This document shows, piece by piece, positions 21,348 through 32,911 of a stretch of 43,961 nucleotides of DNA (the stretch's first letter is position 1; each line of letters starts with the position of its first letter). Under the pieces are notes generated by a model. The model had not been told where the DNA came from and searched no databases. It saw only the letters and a list, made by a program, of their open reading frames with translations. The position numbers and the translations under genes are program-made. This DNA comes from Rhizopus sp. PT2906 (lineage: Eukaryota > Mucoromycota > Mucoromycetes > Mucorales > Rhizopodaceae), in NCBI GenBank assembly GCA_025529335.1, contig JAMYHX010000366.1, forward strand, positions 1 through 43,961, written 5' to 3'.

Positions 21348-21421
21348 CGCTCCCGGGTGGGCTTGAACCACCAACCTCCTGATTAACAGTCAGACGCGCT
21401 AGCCAATTGCGCCACGGAAGC
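21348..21421 (-). tRNA. tRNA-Asn (GTT)
   Basis: The 74-nt minus-strand sequence folds as a cloverleaf. The acceptor GCTTCCG pairs with CGGGAGC (one G-T pair). The anticodon loop CTGTTAA has anticodon GTT (Asn). The T arm is GGTGGTTCAAGCCCACC. Internal A box (TGGCGCAATTGG) and B box (GGTTCAAGCC) are intact, there is no intron, the discriminator is G and the CCA is not encoded, all normal for a eukaryotic nuclear tRNA. Confidence 0.97.
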
Positions 21422-21632
21422 TTCACATGTTAATTTTTTAAATAAAAGTTATATTAAGTGATATTAATATATTATCACGTGACACTATAAGCGCCTTTAT
21501 ATGCAATTTTATTCAATTTTGGGTTAAGTGAAATCGTCACAACCATTATCAATTACAACTTGGTACGAAAAGTAAAGTAATTGGCTATCAAGTGATTGTG
21601 CTTTTGTTTCTCTTTACCCTCCAAACGCGAAT

Positions 21633-23923
21633 ATGCAAAATCAAATAAATACTATTCCTTTGGTAGATGCCAATTCATTGCGATCAGCACAATATGGTAC
21701 TAGGAATGTGAGATATCTATTACATTAGGTATACTAATACTAGTAATTTAGCTGCTGTTGGAAACATGCTCCACCTCAACTCGCCTGATGGTGGACCAAC
21801 AGAAAGCAATAACCCTGAAAATGTTGTATGGAAAGTTTTGATCTTTGACAAATTTGGCCAAGATATCATTTCATCTATTATGCGTGTAAACGATCTTCGT
21901 GAAAATGGGGTAACAGTGCACATGTAAATTAAAAAAAAAGATTATAGTACTATACTAGTTTAGAGGCTTACATAATTATAGGCTTCTGTCTCAAGATAGA
22001 TCACCTTTGCCCGATGTTCCCGCAGTTTATTTTGTCGAGCCTACATCAGAAAATGTTAAAAAGATCTGCGAGGTACGGTTACCATGACAACAATTTAATC
22101 AACCTAGCAACTAAAAACAACGTCTTTTTATATTAGGATTTAAGTCGTAACTTATATGATTCATACTATATTAACTTTTGTTCGACTATACCTCGACCTG
22201 TTTTAGAAGAATTTGCAACAACTACAATTACTGATAATACCTCAGATATGGTGAATCAAGTAAAGAGTTATAAAAGAGTGTAGGTTTATACCGAATATTC
22301 TGATATATTTATTCTAGGTTTTTGATCAATATCTTAATTTCATTTGTACAAATCCTAATGTTTTTTCACTTAATCAACCACAAGCATTTATTAATTTGAA
22401 TAACCCAACTGCAACCGAAACATTAATTGACGAAACAATCGATAAAACTGTTAATGCATTATTTTCAGTCATTGTTACTATGGGTGTCATTCCTATCATT
22501 CGTTGTCCTCGAGGAAATGCAGCCGAAAGTATTGCTAATAAACTTGATAGTAAATTGCGCGATCATGTTATGAATAGCAGAACCAATTTGTTCTCAGATA
22601 ACACTACTGCCAATTTACAACGACCTGTTCTCATTTTATTGGATCGAAGCATGGATTTAACTCCCATGTTAAGTCATTCTTGGACTTACGAAGCACTTAT
22701 TCATGATGTTCTTTCAATGAAATTAAACCGTATAGCCATCGAAGGCGGTGAAAATGGATCGAAAAGAAAGAGCTACGATCTCGAAGCCAAAGATTTCTTT
22801 TGGACAAAGAATGCATCAAGTCCATTTCCTCAAGTAGCTGAGGATATTGATATTGAATTAAATAAATACAAAAAAGATGCTGCTGAAATTACAGGTATTA
22901 GTGGTGTATCTTCATTGGAAGATGTTGGAAACGTTGACATGTCTTCCAATACCAAGTTACTCAAATCAGCCATTACTGCATTACCCGAATTAACGGCAAG
23001 AAAAGCAACATTGGATATGCACATGAATGTCGCTACTGCACTTTTAAATGCTATTAAGGATAGACAATTGGATAATTTCTTTCAAATTGAAGAAAGCATC
23101 ACTAGACAAAACAAAAATACATTATTGGAAACTATTCGTGATGTGGAAAAGAAAAACCCAGAGGATAAAATGAGATTGTTTTTGATTTATTACTTGTCAA
23201 CTGTAGAAGAGCTTCCAAAAGATGATATGGAAGCTTACGAGAAGGCTCTTTCAGAAGCTGGATGTGATATGGAACCATTGAATTATATTAAAAAGTAAGA
23301 ACATAACCTTTATATCTAAATCATATATTAACATGAAAATTTGGTAGAGTACGTGCTTTAATGCGTATGACATCCATGATCTCCGCACCTTCCCAACCTC
23401 AAACTGGATTTTCTCAAGCTGATTTATTCCGTGGTTTTAGTAGTATTGGTAACAAATTATCTGACAGATTAAAAGAAGGTGGTTTAGGTGGTGGCTTTGA
23501 GAATTTGTTGTCAGGAGTCAAGAATCTGTTACCTACTCGCAAGGAATTAGTTGTCAGTAAGATTGTTTCTGATATTATGACACCACCACAAAATGAAGCA
23601 TCGAAGGCAAGTGATTACTTGTATTTCGATCCAAAGGTCAGTAAAAATTCAAGATCTCCACGTCAACATAAGGTTGCTTTTCAAGAAGCTATTGTTTTTG
23701 TTGTTGGAGGTGGCAATTACGTAGAGTATCAAAATTTGCAGGAGCTTGCAACAGTAAGTAGTTTTATATATAATGCTGTTGTAGATTTTCCCAACTAATA
23801 CATTTGAAATTGTAGCAAAACAATGGAAAAAAGAAGATTACATATGGTTCTACTGATATTTTATCACCTCACCAATTTTTGGATCAATTAGCCACTCTTG
23901 GAAAGGAGAGCTCATTAGCTTAA
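21633..23923 (+). CDS. SLY1: Sly1 family SM protein for ER-Golgi vesicle fusion
   Basis: Sly1 is the Sec1/Munc18 protein that binds syntaxin-5 (Sed5) and promotes SNARE assembly in ER-Golgi transport. I read seven exons: 21633-21696, 21752-21923, 21982-22072, 22137-22259, 22318-23294, 23348-23753 and 23816-23923. They give 646 residues (yeast has 666). The first intron was placed so that SLRSAQY joins AAVGNMLHLN, as the family requires. VWKVLIFDKFGQDIIS and MRVNDLRENGVTVHMLLSQD are Sly1 hallmarks. RPVLILLDRSMDLTPMLSHS and SWTYEALIHDVLSMKLNRI form the SM core. The C-terminus has FVVGGGNYVEYQNLQELA and YGSTDILSPHQFLDQL. It faces the PhyH-like gene tail to tail (62 bp apart). Confidence 0.96.
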
Positions 23924-23985
23924 ATTTAATAAATTTAATAATAATACCACATTTATTAAATATATGTAAATTGAATCATGACAAA

Positions 23986-25055
23986 TCAATGAATTGGTGC
24001 TGTTTCAAGTTTACTTAAACCTGCACTTTCTGCCATTTCAAGTAGATTTGCATAAGGTTTATCCAAAGAAGAAGGTAAACTTTCTTTAAATTCAGATGTG
24101 TTCATCCAATCCAAACCATGTTGAAAAATATTGGCAGCACGATGATCTCCTCCTTCAATAGTTCCCATACAAGCATGCAATGTAGCTCTCTTGGAATTGC
24201 TTTCATAAGCAGCACGATGAAGAATATTACTATCATAAAAGACAGATTGTCCAGGTTTCAAAATGACCTTGAGCATACCGGGCATTTCATGACTTTTGGG
24301 GTCATGAACGGTAATATGACGTTCTTCAGGTGTTCTTACTCTACGATGTGAGCGTGGTACTACATACAAACACCCATCTTGGTACAATGCACTATAACAT
24401 GTTTGTTTCAATATTGAGAATTTTTTTTTTATCAATGGGAAAAATAAAACTTACGTATTCCACTGAGTACCATAATGAGGAATAGCCAAAATTTCTCGTT
24501 CTTTTTCTTCATCAGTTTCGGCAGGTACTGAATCTCTGTGCCATGTTAAATCGAAATCGGAATCTTGAGGATTAATCAGTAAATTAAACAATTCTATAAT
24601 ATAATTATCAGTTGAATAACGAGAAGCAATAGAAGAAAACTGAAATTGTTTCCTTTACCAAGTTGCAACTCCCCTGGTTTTGTTCCTAATAATTGACATA
24701 CAACTTCTTGCAATTGAGATGATCCATACCATTCAGCAAATACGGGCTCTTTTAATTCAGGATGCATCAAGTGCTGTACACCCCATACATCAGTACCTTC
24801 TGCCCATGGAGGGAACTGCGTTCCTACCAAACGACTATAAAGCATTTATATGTGAGTAGGTTTTAGTGAACTTTTCTGAAAATGTGTGCATATATACCGA
24901 TATTTCCAGTCTCCTCGTCGAGCTCGGTCAACAACTCGATCGCAAGCTTCAACCAAGTTGTTGAACGAGTCTTTTGGAATAAGGTTATTGATTATAACAT
25001 ATCCTTCTTTATGAAGAGCTTCTTGAATAGGGATGCCGTTAATATCTGTAATCAT
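23986..25055 (-). CDS. Phytanoyl-CoA dioxygenase (PhyH) family Fe(II)/2-oxoglutarate oxygenase
   Basis: I read four exons: 25055-24898, 24834-24659, 24593-24455 and 24391-23986, giving 292 residues. The N-terminal part has a KEGYVIINNLIPKDSFNNLV segment like the start of PhyH domains. The iron-binding triad is visible: His130 and Asp132 in DLTWHRDSVP, and His216 in YDSNILHRAAYESN. Arg226 in NSKRATLHAC is the expected 2-oxoglutarate anchor. GCLYVVPRSHRRVRTPEE is the conserved strand between them. The substrate cannot be read from sequence; fungal members act on fatty acyl-CoAs or on small molecules. There is no signal peptide. The C-terminus ends APIH, which is not a peroxisomal PTS1 signal, so a peroxisomal site is not supported from the C-terminus. 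The family call is firm, the substrate unknown. Confidence 0.88.
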
Positions 25056-25821
25056 TCTCTTGGTAATATAAAAAGAAAGAGAATAAGGTTCCTTTGTAAA
25101 AAAAAAGAGAGACCCTGATTTTAACTATTTCACACGTTGTATAATGTAATCATGCCACCTTCTTCTTATTGACCCATATTAAAATGCTTGAATTTTAAAA
25201 TCTGGCCACGAATTATCTGTCAAATGTTGCACCATTACAACATGAGGGTATCGCTTATCTGTAATACTTATTGCAAAAATATACTCGATAACAATCAAAA
25301 ATGTAAATAGAACTATCACTTGATGTAAATACGCCTAGAAAAAGTACGAAAACATAATTACAATGCTTTTCGCACAGTATATATGTACAATTTGCATAAA
25401 AATAACACTTTTTAAGGATTTTCTTAAGGATTTTTCGTTGTTTTCTGAACTGCAAAATTGACCAAATTTTTTCACATTGTATACAGCTTTTTTTGAGTCG
25501 ATTTTTTTTATAGTATACTAAACAAGAAATTCGTAATTAATTTGTACTTGTTTTAACCCTAAACTTGCACATATCCATGACATATTGATTTCAAGTTAAT
25601 CACAGGAGCCTTATAATTTTTTTATGCATTTTTTCATGGCTTTTAGCTTATTTCCATGGTAATATCATAAAACTTTTACTCAGTTTCCACATTTTTTTGA
25701 ATTACAAGATGACAACAACTACCTGTAAGCAATGTATAAACTCTTGTATTTGAGAATGTGCCTGAATCTCCTAGGAAAATCCCCGTAATTAAGAATATTA
25801 TATGGTTTATACTAATTTTAA
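25056..25821. other. Intergenic region between PhyH-like gene and ATE1
   Basis: About 0.77 kb holding the promoter of the PhyH-like gene and the 3' side of ATE1. An A/G-rich stretch (25070-25115 on plus) precedes the PhyH start. No gene, RNA or clear repeat is visible. Confidence 0.45.
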
Positions 25822-27245
25822 TTAACAAATGATAATTTTATGAGCTAATTCTAAACCAACAGAGCATACATAATCAATAACTGTCTTTCTAAATTTTACA
25901 GAAGACTCAAATTTGACAATGCATGTGATAGGAGCGATCCGTGCTTGTCCAACCATTACAAAAACTTTTTCCAAATCATCCTCAGTAATCGATTTAGGAT
26001 CTTCCCAACCAGGTGGATAATCTCTTTTTGAAATGGGATCACTGAATGTAACAAATGATTCTCCCTGTTCAAATTTTGACTTGAAGTCTTGAATGGGATG
26101 CCATGTATAGTCTATAGGGTCTAATAAATCAGATGGTTGATACTGTCCTTTATAATTCATTTTGGGACATGAGTTAATATAATACCCTGTCAAACAAGAC
26201 GTTAATGCAACATGATTTGAATCTGCTTTTTCATACATACCCATATAATAATACTGCAAAGTATCTACTTTTTCAAAAAACTCCTGCACAAGACTAATTT
26301 CCCTAAAAACACTGTACTTTCCCAATCCTAAAAACGAGTAATCTGTATCATATATAAAGTAAACGGAAGATACACATTTTGGAAGTATATCAATAACTGC
26401 CAATGCAATAAGTTTGCCATCCACGATATATTTTTGATGAAATGAGCCAAATTGGACATCGCTTGTAGCATGTTTTTCTAGTTTCATGGGAGAATCAATC
26501 AAAAATCGTTTAAACCCACTTTCCGATATATCTTCCTCTTTATCTTTGTGAATATTTGCTTGATATTTTGCGTATAAATCAAACTTTTCTTTTGTAAGCG
26601 AGGCAGGTTCGAGCTTGATTTCTAATTTATACTTGCTTTTTTGGTTTATATCTTCTGGTTCATGTATGTAGTCTTTCAATGATTTCACCTGAACATAATT
26701 GGAAGGTTTGTTGACAGGTTTGTTGTTGTTGTTGTTGTTGTTATTAGTGATAGGCTTGACTTTCGGATCAGGGTCCCAAGCACCTTTAATGTATCGATTG
26801 AATTTATGAATAATCTTCTTTTGACTTTTAGTAGTATCGAATTTAGTGGTATCTAATCTGCATATTTTTTTTTTTCATAAATATGATTTGTATTGATATT
26901 AAAATGCTCTTTTCTTTATTCTTACCTAATAGTGTATTGAGGACAACAACTCTTTTCCAAGTCTGGTTTATACAAATATTTTCCAGATCTTCTCCACCCT
27001 CGATCTATCAAATCTTGATAGTCCTAGCATGCATTTAGTATATAGAAAATAAAATATACTACATCTATCCTTACTGAACAAGTCATAGAATGAGCCCAAA
27101 TTCCAAATGATATGGAAGTATCTTTCCCTTTACAATATCCACAATCATGCTTGCTTGGACCAGCAATGGATATCATTGTTAATCCAAAATCTTCCAAATC
27201 TTCCTCCTCCTCTTCTTCGCTACTTGTATCGTGGTTTCTGCTCAT
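25822..27245 (-). CDS. ATE1: Arginyl-tRNA-protein transferase (N-degron pathway)
   Basis: Ate1 moves arginine from Arg-tRNA to N-terminal Asp, Glu or oxidised Cys and marks the protein for degradation. I read three exons: 27245-27075, 27023-26926 and 26857-25822, giving 434 residues. The N-terminal domain has Cys35-x2-Cys38 (CGYCKGK) and Cys83-Cys84 (SCCPQYTIR), the four conserved cysteines linked in the family to Fe-S binding. FGIWAHSMTC and DYQDLIDRGWRRSGKYLYKP are signature blocks. The C-terminal GNAT-like domain shows FGSFHQKYIVDGKLIAL, SSVYFIYDTDY, YYMGMYE and YYINSCPKMNYKGQYQPSDL. A run of seven Asn (AAC/AAT codons, near 26730) precedes the catalytic domain. The N-terminus is very acidic (six Glu in a row). 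It is divergent with TIP41, sharing a 168-bp intergenic region. Confidence 0.95.
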
Positions 27246-27413
27246 GATTTAGATTAAAAAGAGACGTAATAATGCCACGTAAAGAGAATGCCAAACAAAC
27301 TAAAGCGGCTCGGAGCATCAAAGTAGCAGACAATGTACACTATAAAAAGGGTCACTGCCGGTTGTAATTGGGGGGTGATTGATTTTATCTTTTTCTTTCT
27401 TTTTTCTTTAAAC
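27246..27413. promoter_or_regulatory. Bidirectional ATE1/TIP41 promoter with TATA box
   Basis: Only 168 bp separate the two divergent start codons. TATAAAAA at 27341-27348 lies 66 bp before the TIP41 start on the plus strand. A T/C-rich tract (27381-27409) precedes the TIP41 start. The shared space suggests linked transcription. Confidence 0.6.
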
Positions 27414-28428
27414 ATGTCAGCACCTGTATTCATCAAGGAAGGAACACCTAAACAAGGCCTTGTTCAAGGTATTACACTTAATGAATGGACTATTACGAGC
27501 AAAAAAGCATCAATTTGTAACTCTTATGAAATGGAAAAGTAAGAGAAAATATTTAATCCAAAGCTTTTATTCATGACAAAATGTAGAATTCAAAAGGATT
27601 TCGGTTTGCCACCACCAGAAATGGTATTTGGCAACAACCATGTCACTGTTAAACATAATGATTTCAAACTAGTGTTTGGTGCTTATGATGCATTAGCATT
27701 AGTGGATACAAGTTCAACTAGTAGTGAAAAGATCAAGGTCGCTTATTCAGAAGAATGGACTAGGAAAAGGTTTGTACGGTTTTTGAATTACAGATCTATT
27801 TTGATCTGATAAGATATGCCTAGTTCTGCCAATCATACAGATGTCAAGGATGTTGTTAAACCTTATGATTGGACTTATACTACTGATTATCGAGGCACAA
27901 CCAATACAGAATTACAGGCCAATGATGGCTCATCATTAGTTGATATGAATCTGCTTCGCAGGCAAGATCCTATTTTGTTTTACGATGAAAATATCTTGTA
28001 CGAGGATGAATTGGCAGATAATGGAACTGCCATGTTGACAATCCGATTGGTAAAATATTCATGTGTATAAAAGAAGGGCTATTTTATTGATAATTGATAT
28101 TAGAGAGTAATGCCTAGCTGCTTTTTAGTCTTGCAACGATTCTTTTTACGAGTAGATGATGTGCTATTTAGAATCAATGATACCAGATTATATCATGAAT
28201 TTGGAAAAGAGTATTTTGTACGGGAATATACATCCAAAGAGGTTCATTATAACGAAATTAGACAGGTAAATTGAGAATAAATCTAATACAAATGTCCTGT
28301 TACTAAATGTAGCAATGCAGAAACTTGGTAGAGGCGATATTTCACTTCTAAACGATCAAAATTGGGTGTCTTCAGTCATGCCAGATGAGCCCATCATTTG
28401 TAAAAGAGAGAAATTATTCGTAAAATAG
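27414..28428 (+). CDS. TIP41: TIP41-like PP2A/TOR pathway regulator
   Basis: Tip41/TIPRL binds type 2A phosphatase catalytic subunits and links them to TOR signalling. I read five exons: 27414-27538, 27587-27769, 27824-28049, 28104-28265 and 28321-28428, giving 267 residues (human TIPRL has 272). After a short N-terminus with NEWTITSKKASICNSYEMEK comes QKDFGLPPPEMVFGNNHVTV, the most conserved family block. VKPYDWTYTTDYRGT and PILFYDENILYEDELADNGT follow, then VMPSCFLVLQRFFLRVDDVL and RLYHEFGKEYFVREYTSKEV, all diagnostic. The last intron uses a CAG acceptor that keeps EIRQKLGRGDIS in frame. It converges with the Pho80-like gene, 42 bp from stop to stop. Confidence 0.96.
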
Positions 28429-28470
28429 TATTAATAAATTTATATATGCATATATGTATATATATAAAGA

Positions 28471-29303
28471 CTATGGACATGTTGGCTTTTTATATACTCT
28501 TTCACTATCATTGTAACTATTCACATCAATTTCATCTCCATGCTTATCTATAGATAAATGTCTAGCTCTTCTTCTCACTGGTGGTGCCAACTCTTCTTCT
28601 AAATCATTATTTACATTATTTTTAGAAAGTTCTTCATGTTCTTTTGTCCAATGCGACAGTAATTGATCGCCGTAATGCTGTAATTCTTCTATAGATACAA
28701 ACAATGCAAAATCATTGATTGATAAAAACTCCAACTCTAGCATGTTCAATTCAGATACGGGTAATCCTCCAACCTAAAAATTGAAAATACAAAAATAAAT
28801 TCCCTGCCCTTCTGATTTATTGCTGTAAATACCTTTGCATAACGAGTATTTGTAAAAAAAACATCAGAATAAAGTTTACTTGCTACCATAACACCAGATA
28901 TGATTAAACGGTGAATATTGTAAGAGTCAATACGCAAATTGGCTGCACGCGTATTAGTTGATTTTGACATACGATCAAAATAGACCAATAATGCTAAAAA
29001 ACATTCGTTGGCACAAGGACAGTATTTCAGTATACGCGTAAGATAAGCATATATTGATATACTTGGTATCGAACGAGCATGAAAACATGTTGAATAATGG
29101 CTTATACTCTTTCGTCTTTCGCCACTGTGTGGGGAAACTAATAAATGTTGTGGTTGCTGCTGCTGTTGTTGTTGTTCTAAACTATCATTAGCTTTAATGA
29201 CCTTTTCCAACAGAAATGTCATCATTTTAATCGTGTCTTTTGTAGGAAATCTTGCTAAATCATATTTCAATGAATCCGTAGAATTATTGGATATTTCGCT
29301 CAT
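28471..29303 (-). CDS. Pho80-like (PCL type) cyclin
   Basis: It is likely the regulatory partner of a Pho85/CDK5-type kinase. Two exons (29303-28833 and 28773-28471) give 257 residues. A short Gln run (about residues 44-51) precedes the cyclin box. The box contains FHARSIPSISIYAYLTRILK, ECFLALLVYFDRMSKSTN, and SYNIHRLIISGVMVASKLYS, followed by FFTNTRYAKVGGLPVSELNM and LELEFLSINDFALFVSIEEL. These match the Pho80/cyclin-related family, including the VGG(L/I)xxxELNxLE motif at the splice junction. The tail is acidic and then basic (PPVRRRARHLS), a possible phosphorylation or localisation segment. Whether it acts in phosphate sensing, glycogen control or the cell cycle cannot be told. VMS1 lies 92 bp upstream on the same strand. 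Confidence 0.92.
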
Positions 29304-29395
29304 TTTTTTATTGCTAAAAAAGATAGAAAAAAGGAAAAGAGAACCACATTACTCAACAAACAATAACCAACTAAATGCCATAAACTGAGTTTTTA

Positions 29396-31384
29396 TTATT
29401 GAAATCTTTTCAATCTTTCTTCAGCGGCTCTTGCACGCTTCTCTCTCTCGAGACGCATACGAGCTTCGGGTGTCATATTGGCCGTATTAATCACTGAATC
29501 ACCACCTAAAGGTCGAACAATTGGCATCATGTTATTCTTTGCTCTAGTAGCTTGAAGCTTTTCAAATCTTAGTTCATCTTCTCTTGCTTCTTTTGCTGCC
29601 TCTAATTTTTGACGTTCTAAATCAAGCAATCGCTTCTTTTCCTGCTCTTTGGCTTGCTTTTTCTTTTCTTTAGCTAATTGATCCTGTTCTTGTTGCTCAG
29701 TTAATGGACTAGGCACGCGGCCATCTTCTAGCCAATGCCATTTATCAGGGTAATCACACATACACCTTCTAAAAGCATTTCTAGTCTCCTTATCTTTACT
29801 AACTTCATATGCTGTCTTTCCTGCATCGCTGACAATTGTGGGATTTGCATCGTAATCTGCCAATAGTATCTTAACTAAATCCGCTGCTCCACCTATGCTA
29901 GCTGCAATATGCAATAATGTAGGATAATGATACAAATCTTCATCATCTGGTAACTCATCCACTGGTAAAAATCCACTCACAGGTAAATTCATGTGCTTTT
30001 CCAAGTATGCTAATGTCACAGCTGTCTTATTTTGTCTTACCAAACTCAACAATTTTTCCAAATGAGGGTTGATTGTATCCTTTTTGATTGTAGCTACTTT
30101 TTTGGTTGCTAATGTTGATCTTTCTAATAATTCTTTAGCTTTTCTTTCTTTTTCAATCCATTTTTGTTTATATGTCTCAATGGCTTGCTCGTCTACTTGG
30201 ACTTCTTTGACAGTGGTCATTTCTGTAAATACTCGTTTCAATTCACTAAGAGTAGGACGACGAGTAGCAAAAGGAATGGAATTCACATGATTTATGTTCA
30301 GTACAGCGCCTTCATAATTGTAAACTAATTTGCGATTGCCGCTTGGTGCATGCACCAATACCATTTCACTTTGAGCAATGTATTGATGCCATTGTGATAA
30401 TACTGCTCTCACTTCTTGCTGCAATAGTTGTTCATTATAACGACGAATTTGAGCACCTGCTGAATTTGCAGCGCCCTTAGCGTTATCGTTTGCTGACTGA
30501 GATCCACCTTGCTTACGACGAGTGGTATAGCGATGAAATGTTTTATGCTGGATTAATTTAACATCGGTAATGCTAGCATTGACATCAATTACACATCCTG
30601 CAAAATGACCTCCACCCAACATGATAATAGTCCAAGTACGTTTTTTTCCTTTGTGTTGAGATCGTTGAAGCTGTTCTAACGTACTGTTCTGTAGCAAATG
30701 ACGATAGATACCGTAGTGGCTGGAATCTTTTTCAGCAGCTCTAAACCATGTAAGAGCAGAATATTTTTTCATCATGGGTAAAACAATTTGTTTGGCCTCA
30801 TTAGTAAGTTTTTCTTGTTCTTCTTGTTGTTGCTTTTGTTTATCGACGAGTGAATCTAAATCAGGTCGCTTTTCGCTTTTACTGCTTTCATTATCATCTT
30901 CATCCTCACTATCTTCAGTTTCTGAGCCTGAGATACTCTCGGTGAGGTCTTTTCATGAGATGAATTGTTAATTTTAGAAGGCTTTTGTGCATGATTCATT
31001 TGATAACTTACCTGTTAATATGGCTTCAAATTCTGCTAAAGTGACGGGCTTAACGTCTAGTACAACTTTTCTTTTAATATTGTATCTATGCCAGTCTGTA
31101 CTGAAGTGTTGGCGTTGCTCTTCTCGATCTTGGAATGTAATGGCACATGTGTTACAAGTCAGCTCATTTTCTTGATTAGCAAGACGTTCTTCTTGAATTT
31201 GAAGACGCTCTAAAGCCTTTGCGTTGACACTATCATCTTGTTGTTCTTCATTCTCGGCAGCGAGACCCCATACAGCTTCAGTATCTTTTTCAACAGGCTC
31301 CAACTGGTCTAATAGTTCTTTTGGTATATCGAAAACATTGATAGCTTGTTGCTGTTGTCTTTTTTTGCTCATACTTGTCGCCAA
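29396..31384 (-). CDS. VMS1: Vms1/ANKZF1 ribosome-quality-control peptidyl-tRNA hydrolase
   Basis: Vms1 releases stalled nascent chains from tRNA on 60S ribosomes and binds Cdc48. Two exons (31384-31012 and 30948-29396) give 641 residues, close to yeast Vms1 (632). A C2H2 finger lies at Cys77, Cys80, His93 and His99. The VLRF1 release domain contains TIIMLGGGHFAGCVID and RRKQGGSQSANDN (about residue 270-280), including the conserved catalytic Gln. Ankyrin repeats follow (PTLLHIAASIGGAADLVKIL, AGKTAYEVSKDKETRNAF). A long charged coiled coil comes next. The C-terminus REKRARAAEERLKRF fits the VIM consensus for Cdc48/p97 binding (R-x5-AA-x2-R). The intron lies in an acidic linker (SETEDSEDEDD). 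Confidence 0.95.
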
Positions 31385-31999
31385 ATTTTAATAAAGGTAT
31401 TTTGTAAAAAGGGAAGAGACGTTTTTGTATTGGCTTTAAATAGAAATTTGAGCGCGCACAAATCGCTGAATTTCAACCAAGTTACATTTACTGCGGTAGG
31501 GGTAAGCAGCATAGAAGGGGAAACGGGATATCTGCTATAAAGCGATTTCATCCTCATTACTCGCAGTATTTCATTTTTCGATGCAAGCACTCAATATATT
31601 TAAGAATATATTGTTTAGTAGGTGATAGAAAATCACAATTAACTTTTAATATTTGTACATTGGAAAAAAGTACACTTTTGTATTCTGTCTGATTTCGATA
31701 GGAAAATTATAATTTTAGAGCTAAATATTTGATATCTGGAAAACGGTGCACACATTACAGTTTTTATGGACATTGAGCAAGCATTTAAGATCCTAGAACA
31801 TATATATATATACTGAAAATTGGCTGCATAAATAAACAAATTTAGTCTACTACATCTCAGAGAAAAAAAGCTATAGCGCTGAAATACATTAAAATGAGCC
31901 TTTTTTTTCACATATATACCTTGAAATGTACGTTAATTGGTCATATGCTAAGAGTTCCTAAGTCCATTTTATGCCACATGAAAGATTCATCTTCTTTAA
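31385..31999. other. VMS1 upstream region and start of a repeat island
   Basis: About 0.6 kb with only short ORFs that overlap in several frames. A TA-rich microsatellite lies near 31800-31812. No conserved protein segment is visible. Confidence 0.45.
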
Positions 32000-32186
32000 A
32001 ACCTCGATTCCATTTTTCATTCCTGCTCAATTTTCTTTTTCACTAAATGACACTAAGAAAACATTATATGGCGATGTACATGCGATGTTCAACTTTATTT
32101 TAAAAAAAAGTATTCGAAAATATCCTACTTTTTGCAGTTGATATAACCTTTTTAGTGCTAAAGTTTCAGATTTTTACACACATTTC
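32000..32186 (+). repeat. Dispersed repeat R3, copy 3, cut by an LTR-like insertion
   Basis: It matches 17280-17515 up to GTTTCAGATTTTTACACACA, then stops abruptly where TGTAATGATTC begins. This suggests that the element at 32187 inserted into an older R3 copy. Landmarks: CATTTTTCATTCCTG, ATCCTACTTTTTGCAGTTGA. Confidence 0.6.
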
Positions 32187-32358
32187 TGTAATGATTCACA
32201 TTACATAGCAGTAGTAACTACGTGAATTGTTTCAGTAATTGATTATATAAATACTCAAGCAGAAACAGATATTAAAACATTAGTGAAAATATCTGTTTTA
32301 TTTTTCTACACCATTTAATAGTTTAATCAAATAAATATATTAAAACACAACCCTCAAT
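32187..32358 (+). mobile_element. Solo-LTR-like element, copy 2, with 5-bp duplication
   Basis: It starts TGTAATGATTCACATTACA, has GATTATATAAATACTC as a TATA-like block, shares TTAGTGAAAATATCTGTT with copy 1, and ends ACACAACCCTCAAT. ATTTC flanks it on both sides (32182-32186 and 32359-32363). It is non-coding, as expected of a solo LTR. Confidence 0.5.
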
Positions 32359-32524
32359 ATTTCTTAATGCTTCTTGTCAAATATTAACCTCCATTAATAC
32401 ATAGTAAGTATTGCCAAAAGCAATATTGAAATTACATTAGTAACACCAACGTCCACCCAAAGTACTTCTTTCTTAATAGCTTAAACTATCTCAAGAACAT
32501 AGTACTTTATTACAACTACAATCC

Positions 32525-32910
32525 AAAAGAAAATTAACATTTTCTCAAATTGTTAATGTGTATATGTATTATAATGAAACACGCTTTGTCACATCTTTTT
32601 ATAAACGGGATTGTTTCCACATATTATATAACAGCGGCAAACACTTTACAACAATTACATGTTACGCGAATTAATTTTAATAGTTAGACTATATTAATAG
32701 GTAAAATTGAATTGAAAACAAAGACGTTAATAGTAATGTTATAATTATAATTAACAAATTATATTCATTCTGTAAGTACAATATATGAAAGGGACAAAAA
32801 AAAAGGGACAAAGGTGTAAGGTAATAAGCTTTAATTGAGTGAGATGTCTGTTACGTGCATAATAGACAATTTATTTTTTGGTTTGGTGATATGAAGTTGT
32901 ATTTAGATAT
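32525..32910 (-). repeat. LTR-like repeat joined to MITE copy 3
   Basis: This is the inverted partner of 1471-1866. On the minus strand it carries the TTTATAAAAAGATGTG TATA-like block, then ACACATTAACAATTTGAGAA and TTTTCTTTTGGATTGTAGT. On the far side similarity ends at the MITE. Short indels separate the two copies. Confidence 0.5.
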
Positions 32911-32911
32911 A

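Noticed and set aside
24594..24845. Separate genes for each open segment of the PhyH-like locus
   Set aside because: The segments join through good GT...AG introns into one protein with the full iron-binding triad.
31346..31590. Overlapping small ORFs on both strands upstream of VMS1
   Set aside because: They overlap each other and the VMS1 5' end; none has a protein-like conserved segment.
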